From Roseivirga sp. UBA6061 (GTDB lineage Bacteria > Bacteroidota > Bacteroidia > Cytophagales > Cyclobacteriaceae), in assembly GCA_002427745.1 (NCBI GenBank), contig DIYF01000141.1:1-26949 (forward strand): a DNA stretch of 26,949 nt, read 5' to 3'. Within the stretch, counting starts at the first letter, position 1; each line of letters begins with the position of its first letter. A program made the position numbers and the translations under genes. Under the pieces are notes generated by a model. The model ran no database searches. It saw nothing but the letters and a program-made list of their open reading frames with translations, and had not been told where the DNA came from. Below are positions 13,599-21,000 of this stretch, in pieces.

Positions 13599-15116
13599 AT
13601 GATACGCAAGACCATCCTCTGCAGCCTTGTACTCTCCTGCTACACCCTGTTCATATATGCTCAGGAACCCAATATTGCTGAAATACCAGATGTAGCCAAA
13701 AGCAGGCAAACCCTCAGCATTAACGGTGAAAACATCCAGCTGAACACAGCAGCCGGCACTATGCTGGTAAGAGACGAAAACAATATGCCCATTGCCAATT
13801 TCGGATTTACCAGCTATACGAAGGTTGGTGCAAAAAACAGTGCAGCTGACAAAAGCCGTCCTATCATGTTTGCCTATAATGGCGGCCCCGGCTCTTCCTC
13901 TTTCTGGCTGCACATGGGTGTTTTGGGCCCTAAGCGCATTGTCGTGGATGATCCCAACTTCAACAAGGCAGCTCCCTATCAGCTTGTAAACAATGAGTAT
14001 TCTGTTCTGGATATGGCCGACCTGGTGATGATCGACCCGGTAGGGACAGGACTGAGCGTACCTGTAGGCGAGTCTGAATTCAAAGATTTCTGGGGAGTGG
14101 ATCAGGACATCCGCAGTATCAGCCTGTTTATTACACAATACCTGATCAGGCACGGCCGAATGAACTCGCCCAAGTACCTGCTGGGAGAAAGCTATGGTAC
14201 TTTCAGAAATGCCGGTATCATGAATCGGCTGTTGGGCCAGGGCATTGCGCTGAATGGTGTGATCATGGTTTCGGCCGTTTTTGATCTGCGCACCCTGATG
14301 TTCCCTCCCGATGATGACATGCCCTACATCGTGCACTTCCCCACCTATGCGGCAACGGCCTGGTATCATAAACAGGTAAAAGACCGGCCTGACGATCTGG
14401 AGACTTATCTGGATGTGATCAGACAGTTTACACGGGAGGTTTATGTACCGGCTCTTTTTCTGGGTGATGCCATAGCTCCCGAAGCCAAACAAGCAGTGGC
14501 CGACAACCTGGCCGATTTCACAGGCATCGATGCAGACTACTGGATAAAAGCCGATTTGAGAGTGACGGCCAGTGAATTCTTCGCTGAGTTTCTGAGAGAA
14601 AATCGCGAAACAGTGGGAAGGCTGGATTCACGCTATACCGGCATCAGTCAGGATGGCATTGCTCAAAACGGGGCTTTTGATCCGCAAAGCTCAGCCATCT
14701 CTCCCGCCTATATTCAGGGCTTTCTCGACTATTTCCATGAAACACTGGGGGTCAGCAAAGAACTCACCTACTCCATTACCGCAGGGCGCAGACCAGGCTT
14801 TCAGTGGGACTGGACTCATCAGGGCAATGGTGGCTGGGGTGGCAGTATGGCCGCTATTAATACAGGACCGGATATGGCCCAGGCACTTTCCCGCGACCCC
14901 AATCTGAAAGTACTTATCCTCAATGGTTACTATGATGTTGCCACCGTTTTCTACGGTGTAGAGCATTCTATCAACCACCTGGGGCTGGCTCCGGAAATCA
15001 GGGATAACATCATCATGGAGTACTATGAAGCAGGCCATATGATGTATACACACCAGCCTTCACTGGTAAAATTCAAAAAAGATGTGGGCGACTTTATCAA
15101 GAATACGTCCAACTGA
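13599..15116 (+). CDS. secreted S10-family serine carboxypeptidase-like protein
   Basis: The 505-residue protein has a signal peptide (1-21, ending LFIYAQ). The peptidase S10 pattern follows: oxyanion segment NGGPGSSS (94-101), DPVGTGLS (146-153), nucleophile S198 in LGESYGTFR, D446 in NGYYDVAT and H480 in YEAGHMMY. All three catalytic residues are in place, so it should be active, releasing C-terminal residues from peptides in the periplasm or outside. The length is normal for bacterial members of the family. It is transcribed divergently from the MFS gene; a shared nutrient role is possible but not shown. No terminator is seen before lspA 44 bases on. Confidence 0.93.
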   Translation: MIRKTILCSLVLSCYTLFIYAQEPNIAEIPDVAKSRQTLSINGENIQLNTAAGTMLVRDENNMPIANFGFTSYTKVGAKNSAADKSRPIMFAYNGGPGSSSFWLHMGVLGPKRIVVDDPNFNKAAPYQLVNNEYSVLDMADLVMIDPVGTGLSVPVGESEFKDFWGVDQDIRSISLFITQYLIRHGRMNSPKYLLGESYGTFRNAGIMNRLLGQGIALNGVIMVSAVFDLRTLMFPPDDDMPYIVHFPTYAATAWYHKQVKDRPDDLETYLDVIRQFTREVYVPALFLGDAIAPEAKQAVADNLADFTGIDADYWIKADLRVTASEFFAEFLRENRETVGRLDSRYTGISQDGIAQNGAFDPQSSAISPAYIQGFLDYFHETLGVSKELTYSITAGRRPGFQWDWTHQGNGGWGGSMAAINTGPDMAQALSRDPNLKVLILNGYYDVATVFYGVEHSINHLGLAPEIRDNIIMEYYEAGHMMYTHQPSLVKFKKDVGDFIKNTSN

Positions 15117-15160
15117 GCAAAAAATACCCGATTTTCACTAGCTTTCGGGAAATTTTCGGA

Positions 15161-15691
15161 ATGAACGCGAGACTAGTCAGAACGCTTAGTATCATCTTGT
15201 TAATTGCCGCCAACATTGGCTGTGACCAGGTGAGTAAATCTATGGCCAGGGAACAGATAGCATATGGTGAGCAAATTGAAGTGGCCGGAAGAGCCCTGAT
15301 GCTGACCAAAGTAGAAAATACAGGAGCCTTCCTGGGGCTGGGGTCTGAACTGCCCGAATGGCTTAAGAACATTCTGCTGCTGGGTCTGCCCGGACTGGTA
15401 ATGATCGGTATTTTCGTTTTTCTCCTGATCAAACCCGACCTGACCAAAACCACCATTGCGGGCCTCACCTTTATTGTTGGCGGGGGTATAGGCAATCTCT
15501 ATGATCGTATTCTGTATGGAGAAGTAACTGATTTCCTTCATATGGACTTTGGTGGCGTCTTCAGGACAGGCATCTTCAATATGGCCGATGTATCTGTGAT
15601 GGTAGGTACTGGGCTGATACTTCTTGAAAGCTTCAAGAAAGACAAGTCAAAAGAAACAGCGCAAGCTGAAACGGATTCTCCACAAGCCTGA
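15161..15691 (+). CDS. lspA: signal peptidase II (prolipoprotein signal peptidase)
   Basis: LspA cuts the signal peptide from diacylglyceryl-modified prolipoproteins in the inner membrane. The 176-residue protein has four membrane segments (about 7-20, 70-90, 97-113, 138-156) and the family blocks CDQVSK, VENTGAFLGLG, GGIGNLYDRILYGEVTDF and FNMADVSVMVG. The catalytic aspartates are D124 (EVTDF) and D143 (FNMAD). The C-terminal tail is polar. In this window the lipoprotein esterase at 16295-17140 is a likely substrate. The end of the gene overlaps the only available start of the YdeI-like gene. Confidence 0.95.
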   Translation: MNARLVRTLSIILLIAANIGCDQVSKSMAREQIAYGEQIEVAGRALMLTKVENTGAFLGLGSELPEWLKNILLLGLPGLVMIGIFVFLLIKPDLTKTTIAGLTFIVGGGIGNLYDRILYGEVTDFLHMDFGGVFRTGIFNMADVSVMVGTGLILLESFKKDKSKETAQAETDSPQA

Positions 15692-16280
15692 ACATAGCGA
15701 AGAAAAAGACGGCTTTCCCGTCTGCTATGCCAGTGATGCACGAAGCTGGCGCAACTGGCTCACGGCCAATCACAAGACAGTAAAAAGTGTCTGGCTGGTG
15801 ATCTATAAAAAGACCAGCCATACGCCCAGTGTTTATTATGATGAAGCAGTAGATCAGGCACTCTGCTTTGGCTGGATTGACAGTAAACCCAACAAACGCG
15901 ATGGGGAAAGCTACTACCAGTTCTTCTCAAAACGCAACCCCAAAAGCAACTGGAGCCGTGTAAACAAGGAGAAAATCGCCCGACTCTCCACAGAAGGCCT
16001 GATGGCTACTGCCGGCCTGGCCATGGTGAAAGAGGCCAAAGATCGCGGTACCTGGGATGCACTGAATGATGTGGAAAACGGAGTGATTCCGGATGACCTG
16101 CAACAGGCCTTTTCAAAGTACCCTCATGCTCAGCACAACTTTACGGCCTTTCCAAAATCAGTAAAACGCGGTATCCTGGAATGGATTTTCAACGCGAAGA
16201 GACCGGATACCCGTAAGAAGAGAATAGAGGAAACCGCCAGACTGGCTAATGACAATATCCGGGCTAATCAGTTCAGATAA
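15624..16280 (+). CDS. YdeI/OmpD-associated family protein
   Basis: The recognisable domain starts near ASDARSWRNWLTANH and continues with SVWLVIYKK, YYDEAVDQALCFGWIDSKPN and YQFFSKRNPKSNWSRVNKEKI. This is the standard YdeI-family pattern, with a C-terminal helical part (KSVKRGILEWIFNAKRPDTR). The start is unclear. No ATG or GTG lies in frame between the upstream stop and the domain. The first candidate is TTG at 15624, inside lspA, which gives a 68-base overlap and a lysine-rich leader of about 30 residues; CTG at 15666 is an alternative. The family is linked to stress or bacteriocin resistance in some hosts, but its biochemical role is unclear. It is 14 bases from the convergent esterase gene. 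Confidence 0.82.
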   Translation: MKASRKTSQKKQRKLKRILHKPEHSEEKDGFPVCYASDARSWRNWLTANHKTVKSVWLVIYKKTSHTPSVYYDEAVDQALCFGWIDSKPNKRDGESYYQFFSKRNPKSNWSRVNKEKIARLSTEGLMATAGLAMVKEAKDRGTWDALNDVENGVIPDDLQQAFSKYPHAQHNFTAFPKSVKRGILEWIFNAKRPDTRKKRIEETARLANDNIRANQFR

Positions 16281-16294
16281 CCGAAGTTTACTGG

Positions 16295-17140
16295 TCACTC
16301 AGCTTTCTTCTTGCTGAACATCCAGTTGAAAACGGATCGATTGAAAGGATCATTCAAGGGGTTTTCCTGCCCCATACCTGTACCATCGTAGGTGCGGGTC
16401 CAGGCATCGTGCCCGACTCCCGGGTAAGTGGTAATGAGCGCCCTGACCTTGGGATTGGCTGCATTGATCGCATCCACAATTTGCTTGGAGCCTCGCTCAA
16501 AAGGAATCACCCGGTCTTCCTCTCCGTGAAAGGCCCAGACAGGCACATCACCAAAGGTAGATACCAGGTTTTCTGCCCCGGCCCCTGCTATTGGTACGGC
16601 TGCCGCTGGAATTGACCTGCTGCCCAGGTTACGGATGTATTCAAATATACCTACTCCGCCAATGCTGATTCCCGTGATATAAATACGTGAAGGGTTTACC
16701 CTGTAGGTATTTTGCAAATGTTCAATAAAGCCGTGCACCGTATTTGGCTGCCAGTCAAAATCGGTAATCATAAGCTGGGGTGAGGCTACCAGCATGGGAA
16801 ACTCGGGGTTCCAGGTCCCCTCCTCTATCATTTTGGGTGGACCGTTTCTCAAAACCTTATGGAGGTCATCCTGGCGTATCGGGTCTCCGAAATCCGAAAT
16901 ACCATGCAAGTAGATCAGCAACGGATAGTCCTGGCTATCTTCAGCATAACCTCCCGGCTCATAGAGGTAATAGGCATAATCGGGGCCATTTGCCTGTAAG
17001 GGAACGGCCGTATGAGTACCTCCTGTATCCTGCGAAAGGGCTTCCAGATCAGCCTTTGCTGTATTGACAAAAGGTGCCTGGTCATCTGAGCCGCAGGCTA
17101 CCAATACTAACATCAGCAAAATCAATCCGGAGTTTCTCAT
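16295..17140 (-). CDS. lipoprotein esterase/depolymerase-like hydrolase
   Basis: The 281-residue protein begins with a lipoprotein signal ending LVLVAC (lipidated C16). An alpha/beta hydrolase of the PHB-depolymerase/esterase D-like type follows: oxyanion LIYLHGISD, nucleophile S159 in ITGISIGGVG, D209 in HGEEDRVIP and H244 in GVGHDAW. Insertion of the lipid anchor needs LspA, encoded nearby. It probably acts on ester substrates at the cell envelope. The enzyme resembles the secreted esterases often annotated as phospholipase/carboxylesterase; the precise substrate is not visible. Confidence 0.9.
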   Translation of the reverse strand: MRNSGLILLMLVLVACGSDDQAPFVNTAKADLEALSQDTGGTHTAVPLQANGPDYAYYLYEPGGYAEDSQDYPLLIYLHGISDFGDPIRQDDLHKVLRNGPPKMIEEGTWNPEFPMLVASPQLMITDFDWQPNTVHGFIEHLQNTYRVNPSRIYITGISIGGVGIFEYIRNLGSRSIPAAAVPIAGAGAENLVSTFGDVPVWAFHGEEDRVIPFERGSKQIVDAINAANPKVRALITTYPGVGHDAWTRTYDGTGMGQENPLNDPFNRSVFNWMFSKKKAE

Positions 17141-17344
17141 AAGGTTCTGTTAAGACTGTCAACAAGATAAGTCACCATCTATATTGGTTAAGTCGGCCAG
17201 GCTGCCTTCAACCTGATTAAATCGCCCCACCGACAGTTGAATAAGATACGACACAATTTTAAATAATGAGTATATTCGATCACAACAAGCGATTTCAGTT
17301 ATCGCCTTTTAGTGTCTTGTTAAACTCTCATATCTTCATCCCTG

Positions 17345-17854
17345 ATGTCAAAAGATGGGTACCTTCTGATTCTTGTCGCGCTCTATTTTCTTTATGATTA
17401 CGCTATCAAAATAAGGTCTGCTTATCGCTACAGAAAGGATATCATGGCATCAGAGCATGATAACAAGTTTGTATTCAGCAGGAATGATGGTTTTACTTTT
17501 ATACCCGTCATACCACTGGTCATCATAATAATCTTTGTCCCATCACTACCATCAGTCCTTTTGATGTTACCATTTACTTTGATCCTGTTAGTCCTCTACA
17601 TTAGCTTCAACCAGCAACGGGTCAACCTGGAAGAGGATATCGTACTTTTTAAAGACAGGGAAGTCAGAGTCAGCAACACTGAGGTTACCAGGGTGAGTAT
17701 CTCAGAGAATGAAGTGATTATTGATACCACAAAGTATCTGAACCACTACAGCTTCAAAAGCAAAAGACTAATGGATAAGAACTGGATTGATTTTCAGAAA
17801 GCCATCGGGCAGTATACCTCACAGTTCAATCACATAAAAGTTGAGAAGGTATGA
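17345..17854 (+). CDS. small membrane protein, family copy 1
   Basis: A 169-residue protein with one N-terminal membrane segment (about 4-20) and a hairpin of two more (about 51-85, FIPVIPLVIIIIF and LLMLPFTLILLVLYISF). A cytoplasmic C-terminal domain of about 80 residues follows. That domain reads as short strands, REVRVSNTEVTRVSISENEVIID, and a final helix with KNWIDFQKAIGQYT. It looks like a small PH-like barrel, which is inference. Two further genes here (17851, 19393) have the same order and the same nW-x-x-F/L helix. The stop overlaps the next gene by four bases (ATGA). Function unknown. Confidence 0.78.
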   Translation: MSKDGYLLILVALYFLYDYAIKIRSAYRYRKDIMASEHDNKFVFSRNDGFTFIPVIPLVIIIIFVPSLPSVLLMLPFTLILLVLYISFNQQRVNLEEDIVLFKDREVRVSNTEVTRVSISENEVIIDTTKYLNHYSFKSKRLMDKNWIDFQKAIGQYTSQFNHIKVEKV

Positions 17855-18468
17855 AAGACTGGAGTATATATGTGTCCTGGTATTATTTGTTAATCCTGTT
17901 AAATATAGGCATGGTTATCAGAATCGGCCAATGGTTCTTTAAACAGAGGCACATCCGGGAAGTAGTTGTCAATCAGGAATCACCGGGTGTATTCCGTTTC
18001 AAATCCAGACAACCCGATTGGGTCCAAACCGCTATCTACTTTACAGCATTCCCCATGGCGCTATGGGCTATTGAGTATTATCCCGTGCTTACAGAAAGCA
18101 CCACGGTACTGTATCTGATTTATATGTTTTTGTTCCTGAAACAAAGAAAGCTGGGTATCATTTCTCTGGATGCAGAGGCAATTAAAACTTCAGAAGGAAA
18201 CCAGGATATCCATTTCAAACGTATCAAGAGCATAAAATTCGCCAGTGACCATATTGAAATCTGGACGAAATCCCTGATTCAGCACTATCATGAATTCACA
18301 GAACCAGAACTGGGCGATGGATGGGAAGACTTTAAAAAAGAACTCCTGCTCGCAGTACGAGACAAAGACTGGATTACAGTAACAACCACAGTAAAATCAC
18401 CAGAATCAGCAATACCGCCACCCAGGTCGTTCCCTTCGCCTGAGTCGGAAACTCATACTGGCAAATAG
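17851..18468 (+). CDS. small membrane protein, family copy 2, with read-through tail
   Basis: A 205-residue protein coupled to copy 1 by an ATGA overlap. The membrane segments are at about 10-29 (YYLLILLNIGMVIRIGQWFF) and a pair at 56-95, then the strand-rich domain IHFKRIKSIKFASDHIEIW and the helix DGWEDFKKELLLAV. Similarity to the sister proteins ends at about residue 170. The last 30 residues (ITVTTTVKSPESAIPPP and onward) are of low complexity and are antisense to the zinc-ribbon gene at 18374-18529. The tail is therefore probably a by-product of a stop codon lost or moved by the convergent overlap. Confidence 0.75.
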   Translation: MKDWSIYVSWYYLLILLNIGMVIRIGQWFFKQRHIREVVVNQESPGVFRFKSRQPDWVQTAIYFTAFPMALWAIEYYPVLTESTTVLYLIYMFLFLKQRKLGIISLDAEAIKTSEGNQDIHFKRIKSIKFASDHIEIWTKSLIQHYHEFTEPELGDGWEDFKKELLLAVRDKDWITVTTTVKSPESAIPPPRSFPSPESETHTGK

Positions 18469-18529
18469 GACAGATTTTCTCTGATTGATCTACTTCCATA
18501 GCACAGGAAGGACACTCTTTCTTTTTCAT
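18374..18529 (-). CDS. 51-residue zinc-ribbon protein with C-terminal membrane tail
   Basis: This ATG-to-TAA frame on the minus strand encodes MKKKECPSC, then KICPICQYEFP, then a short linker and one hydrophobic segment (TWVAVLLILVILLWLLL) ending at the stop. Four cysteines in two CPxC pairs form a zinc-ribbon, and the tail is a single membrane anchor, so the ribbon faces the cytoplasm with the C-terminus in the membrane. The protein is below the usual gene-calling length. About 95 bases overlap the end of the plus-strand gene in antisense. A promoter of TTTTG-N19-TAGTTTTC form lies upstream (about 18548-18579). I do not know its function; similar mini-proteins are common but uncharacterised. 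Confidence 0.75.
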   Translation of the reverse strand: MKKKECPSCAMEVDQSEKICPICQYEFPTQAKGTTWVAVLLILVILLWLLL

Positions 18530-18631
18530 GAGATTTATCGTCTGTGAAAACTAGCCTTTCAACACATTAATACAAAATTTCAGAGTCAGGATTGCTAACC
18601 ATCGTTATCTTCCCGACACCAAGTAAAGAGA

Positions 18632-19315
18632 ATGGCCAGGACTTTGATTAAAACCGAACTCGCCTACCTGAAGCAACTGGCTTCAGAGCGCATACGCATA
18701 TCTCCGGCTCCAGTTTCCAACGGCAATAAGCTCTTACTGCTGGGAACGGTTTATCTGCTTTTAAACCTGGTGGTTGTGCTCTTACTAAGCTGGCCACTCA
18801 ATGTGCTCTTTCCTGAAATTGAGGAAGCTTATGGTGCCATGGAAGACTTCACTGAGCTGGAGTTTACGCTGATGGCTGTTTTTCTGGCACCTCCTCTGGA
18901 GGAATTTATTTTCCGACTGCCGATGCGGTATAGCAAAAGAAACCTTCGCATCTGGTTGATACTGACGGCACTTTTTACGGTGATCTTTCACTGGGCCATC
19001 AGCCTGGTGCTTTTGGCTTTCTGGCTGTACTGGATGACTTCAGGAAATAACAGGCAATTCGAAACGGATATCAAGCGCTTTTACAAACGCTATGGAGTCG
19101 CCATTTTCTGGTGCTTCACTTTCCTCTTCGCTGCAGTGCATATCTCCAATTTCAGCCTGGATAAGCTACCAGCTCATTTGTACCTGATTGCCATAGTTCC
19201 TCAGATCATTACAGGCGTCTTTCTGGGGGTAGTAAGGCTAAGGCTGGGCTTCTGGTGGGCCATGCTGCTCCATGCACTTTTCAATCTTGTCGTATCGCTT
19301 CTGGCCTGGGGCTGA
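18632..19315 (+). CDS. CPBP-family intramembrane metalloprotease (CAAX/Abi type)
   Basis: A 227-residue membrane protein with about six hydrophobic segments. The CPBP site is complete: E90-E91 and R95 in APPLEEFIFRLPMRY, H170 in FAAVHISNF and H214 in MLLHALFNL. Members of this family cut within membranes (CAAX processing, bacteriocin immunity) or act as scaffolds without cleavage. The gene sits between copies 2 and 3 of the small membrane family, which are its most likely partners or substrates. That link is inferred only from position. Confidence 0.88.
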   Translation: MARTLIKTELAYLKQLASERIRISPAPVSNGNKLLLLGTVYLLLNLVVVLLLSWPLNVLFPEIEEAYGAMEDFTELEFTLMAVFLAPPLEEFIFRLPMRYSKRNLRIWLILTALFTVIFHWAISLVLLAFWLYWMTSGNNRQFETDIKRFYKRYGVAIFWCFTFLFAAVHISNFSLDKLPAHLYLIAIVPQIITGVFLGVVRLRLGFWWAMLLHALFNLVVSLLAWG

Positions 19316-19392
19316 CCTGATTCTTTACAAACTCTCATCTGAGATGAGGAATTGGTCCGGATAAACTCTAATTTCAAAGGGTATACCTGCTT

Positions 19393-19944
19393 ATGGAGAC
19401 TTACGACCTGATTTACATAGCCCTCATTATATTGACCTCTCTGATCATTGTGAAGTCCGGTATACGCCTCTTCAGGTACCGGGAAGAGGAAGTGGATATC
19501 TCTCAAAACCCTGAGAACGGCTTCCTTTTTACAAGTTATGAATCCCTCAACCAACTTTTTTACTGGGGAATCACCATGTGGTTGCTTTCACAACAACCCC
19601 TTGAAAAAGGCAGTGTTTATATCATCCTGTTGATTTCTGTTTTTACTATTCACGCCATCGTCCTCCTGATCAGGTGGCCCGGAGAAATTCTGACCATTGA
19701 GCAGGACAGACTCAATTTCCGGTTCGGTAACTCCAGAAGACTGGATGAAATTAAGGGAGTTACTGTGGCACAGGACCATATGGTTATTCATGCCAGAAAC
19801 TTCCCTAAGAAAACCAAGTTCCTGAAAAGCAGATGTAAAAGCAACTGGGATCACCTGAATGCTGCCGTACTTGAGTTTGTTGCGCAAAATCCTGACATCG
19901 AAATCAGGCATATAGACGAGCCATCAGAAAAAGCCTTGCCTTGA
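19393..19944 (+). CDS. small membrane protein, family copy 3
   Basis: A 183-residue protein with the same order as the genes at 17345 and 17851. The membrane segments are at about 5-27 (LIYIALIILTSLIIVKSGIRLF region) and a pair at 55-93, between them the sequence NPENGFLFTSYESLNQLFYW. The strand-rich part follows (LTIEQDRLNFRFGNSRRLDEIKG as landmarks LTIEQDRLNFRF and RRLDEIKGVTV) and a helix with KSNWDHLNAAVLEF. The tail is acidic. Spacing from the CPBP gene is 77 bases in the same direction. Function unknown. Confidence 0.78.
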   Translation: METYDLIYIALIILTSLIIVKSGIRLFRYREEEVDISQNPENGFLFTSYESLNQLFYWGITMWLLSQQPLEKGSVYIILLISVFTIHAIVLLIRWPGEILTIEQDRLNFRFGNSRRLDEIKGVTVAQDHMVIHARNFPKKTKFLKSRCKSNWDHLNAAVLEFVAQNPDIEIRHIDEPSEKALP

Positions 19945-19961
19945 TTAGGCACCTCTTCAGG

Positions 19962-20816
19962 CTAAGCTATTCCCAGAACAGCTTTGGCTTTATTCAGGTA
20001 GCTCACCCTGTCATCCAGTCCGTTAAGCCCCCCATTGATTCGTCTCGTCACAGTATTGACATCATCATTATCTGCATGTGTATTGAGGCTGCGCGAATTC
20101 CAAAACCACAGTGAGGCAGCCACAGCAGCATAGGGGTCAGTGGCTAACTGATCAGGGTCACTGAGTAAATCTTTGCCTATGGCATTTCCGCAGTTGGTAT
20201 AGTTTTCTTTGCCCGTGAGCTGAATCAGCCCTCTGCCTCTGAATTTCCAGCCTTCACCACTGGCCTCATCACCATTGCCCATACGACTGGCGTACACGCG
20301 GTTGGCAATTTTCTCGGGTTGACGTGCATAGGCCTCTGCCAGCTCGTCCGATGGGAAATATTTACCAAAAACGGCTCTCAGGGCCCCGGCACTATAATTC
20401 AGGTTTTCTGAGCTGTAACGAAAGCTTCCACTTTCATGGGCAATCTGGGCTATAAAGTGAGCAACCCTTATGGGAGAGTGTACCTCATATTTTTGCATTT
20501 CAGCATTCAGCGCAGGTGTATACTTCTCTATGTGTTCATCAGTCGCATTGGTAAGGATATCCTTAAGCTGCAGGGCTGTTATGACCACAAACTCAGCTGG
20601 TGGTACAGGAGATACTCCCACAGAAACAGGTGCCGCAGGTGTTGGCTGATCATCAGAAGCCTCACCGGGGATTTCCAGCTCCTGCCCCACGCTTAGCGCA
20701 TTGGGGTTCTCCATGTTATTCGCCTTCGCTATTTCCATATAGCGGGATGCATTGCCTAAAAATTTTGTTGCGATTTTCCCCAGGGTATCTCCCGGTTGCA
20801 CTGTATACTTAGCCAT
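19962..20816 (-). CDS. LysM and GH19 (chitinase/lysozyme-like) hydrolase without signal peptide
   Basis: From the ATG at 20816 (MAKYTVQPGDTL) the protein has 284 residues; an in-frame ATG at 20837 adds 7. An N-terminal LysM domain (about 2-50, YTVQPGDTLGKIATKFLGN and NALSVGQELEIPG) binds peptidoglycan. A proline-rich linker leads to a GH19-type catalytic domain with the probable catalytic glutamate E128 (IAHESGSFRYSSENLN), a second acid E137, the block WKFRGRGLIQLTGKENY and INGGLNG. Such enzymes cut the glycan strands of peptidoglycan or chitin. No Sec signal or transmembrane segment is visible, so it must leave the cell by lysis or a special route, as for phage-type endolysins. It is convergent to copy 3 of the membrane family. 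Confidence 0.88.
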   Translation of the reverse strand: MAKYTVQPGDTLGKIATKFLGNASRYMEIAKANNMENPNALSVGQELEIPGEASDDQPTPAAPVSVGVSPVPPAEFVVITALQLKDILTNATDEHIEKYTPALNAEMQKYEVHSPIRVAHFIAQIAHESGSFRYSSENLNYSAGALRAVFGKYFPSDELAEAYARQPEKIANRVYASRMGNGDEASGEGWKFRGRGLIQLTGKENYTNCGNAIGKDLLSDPDQLATDPYAAVAASLWFWNSRSLNTHADNDDVNTVTRRINGGLNGLDDRVSYLNKAKAVLGIA

Positions 20817-21000
20817 AGGTTCTTGTGTTTTGAGCACTTAAGATAGAGTATCCCGGCTGCACTATAGCAGTCGGCAATCAGATTATTAATAGTAAATTAT
20901 GCACAAAGAAGCTTTCGCGGCATTAAACTATGAATACTCTGAACTGATTTGTTTTATTTGTTTGGTCAAATACCGTGTCTTCATTAACTCCCCCCCTGCT

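Noticed and set aside
13533..14492. 319-codon minus-strand frame
   Set aside because: It is opposite the S10 peptidase gene, which has complete catalytic motifs; the frame has no recognisable domain.
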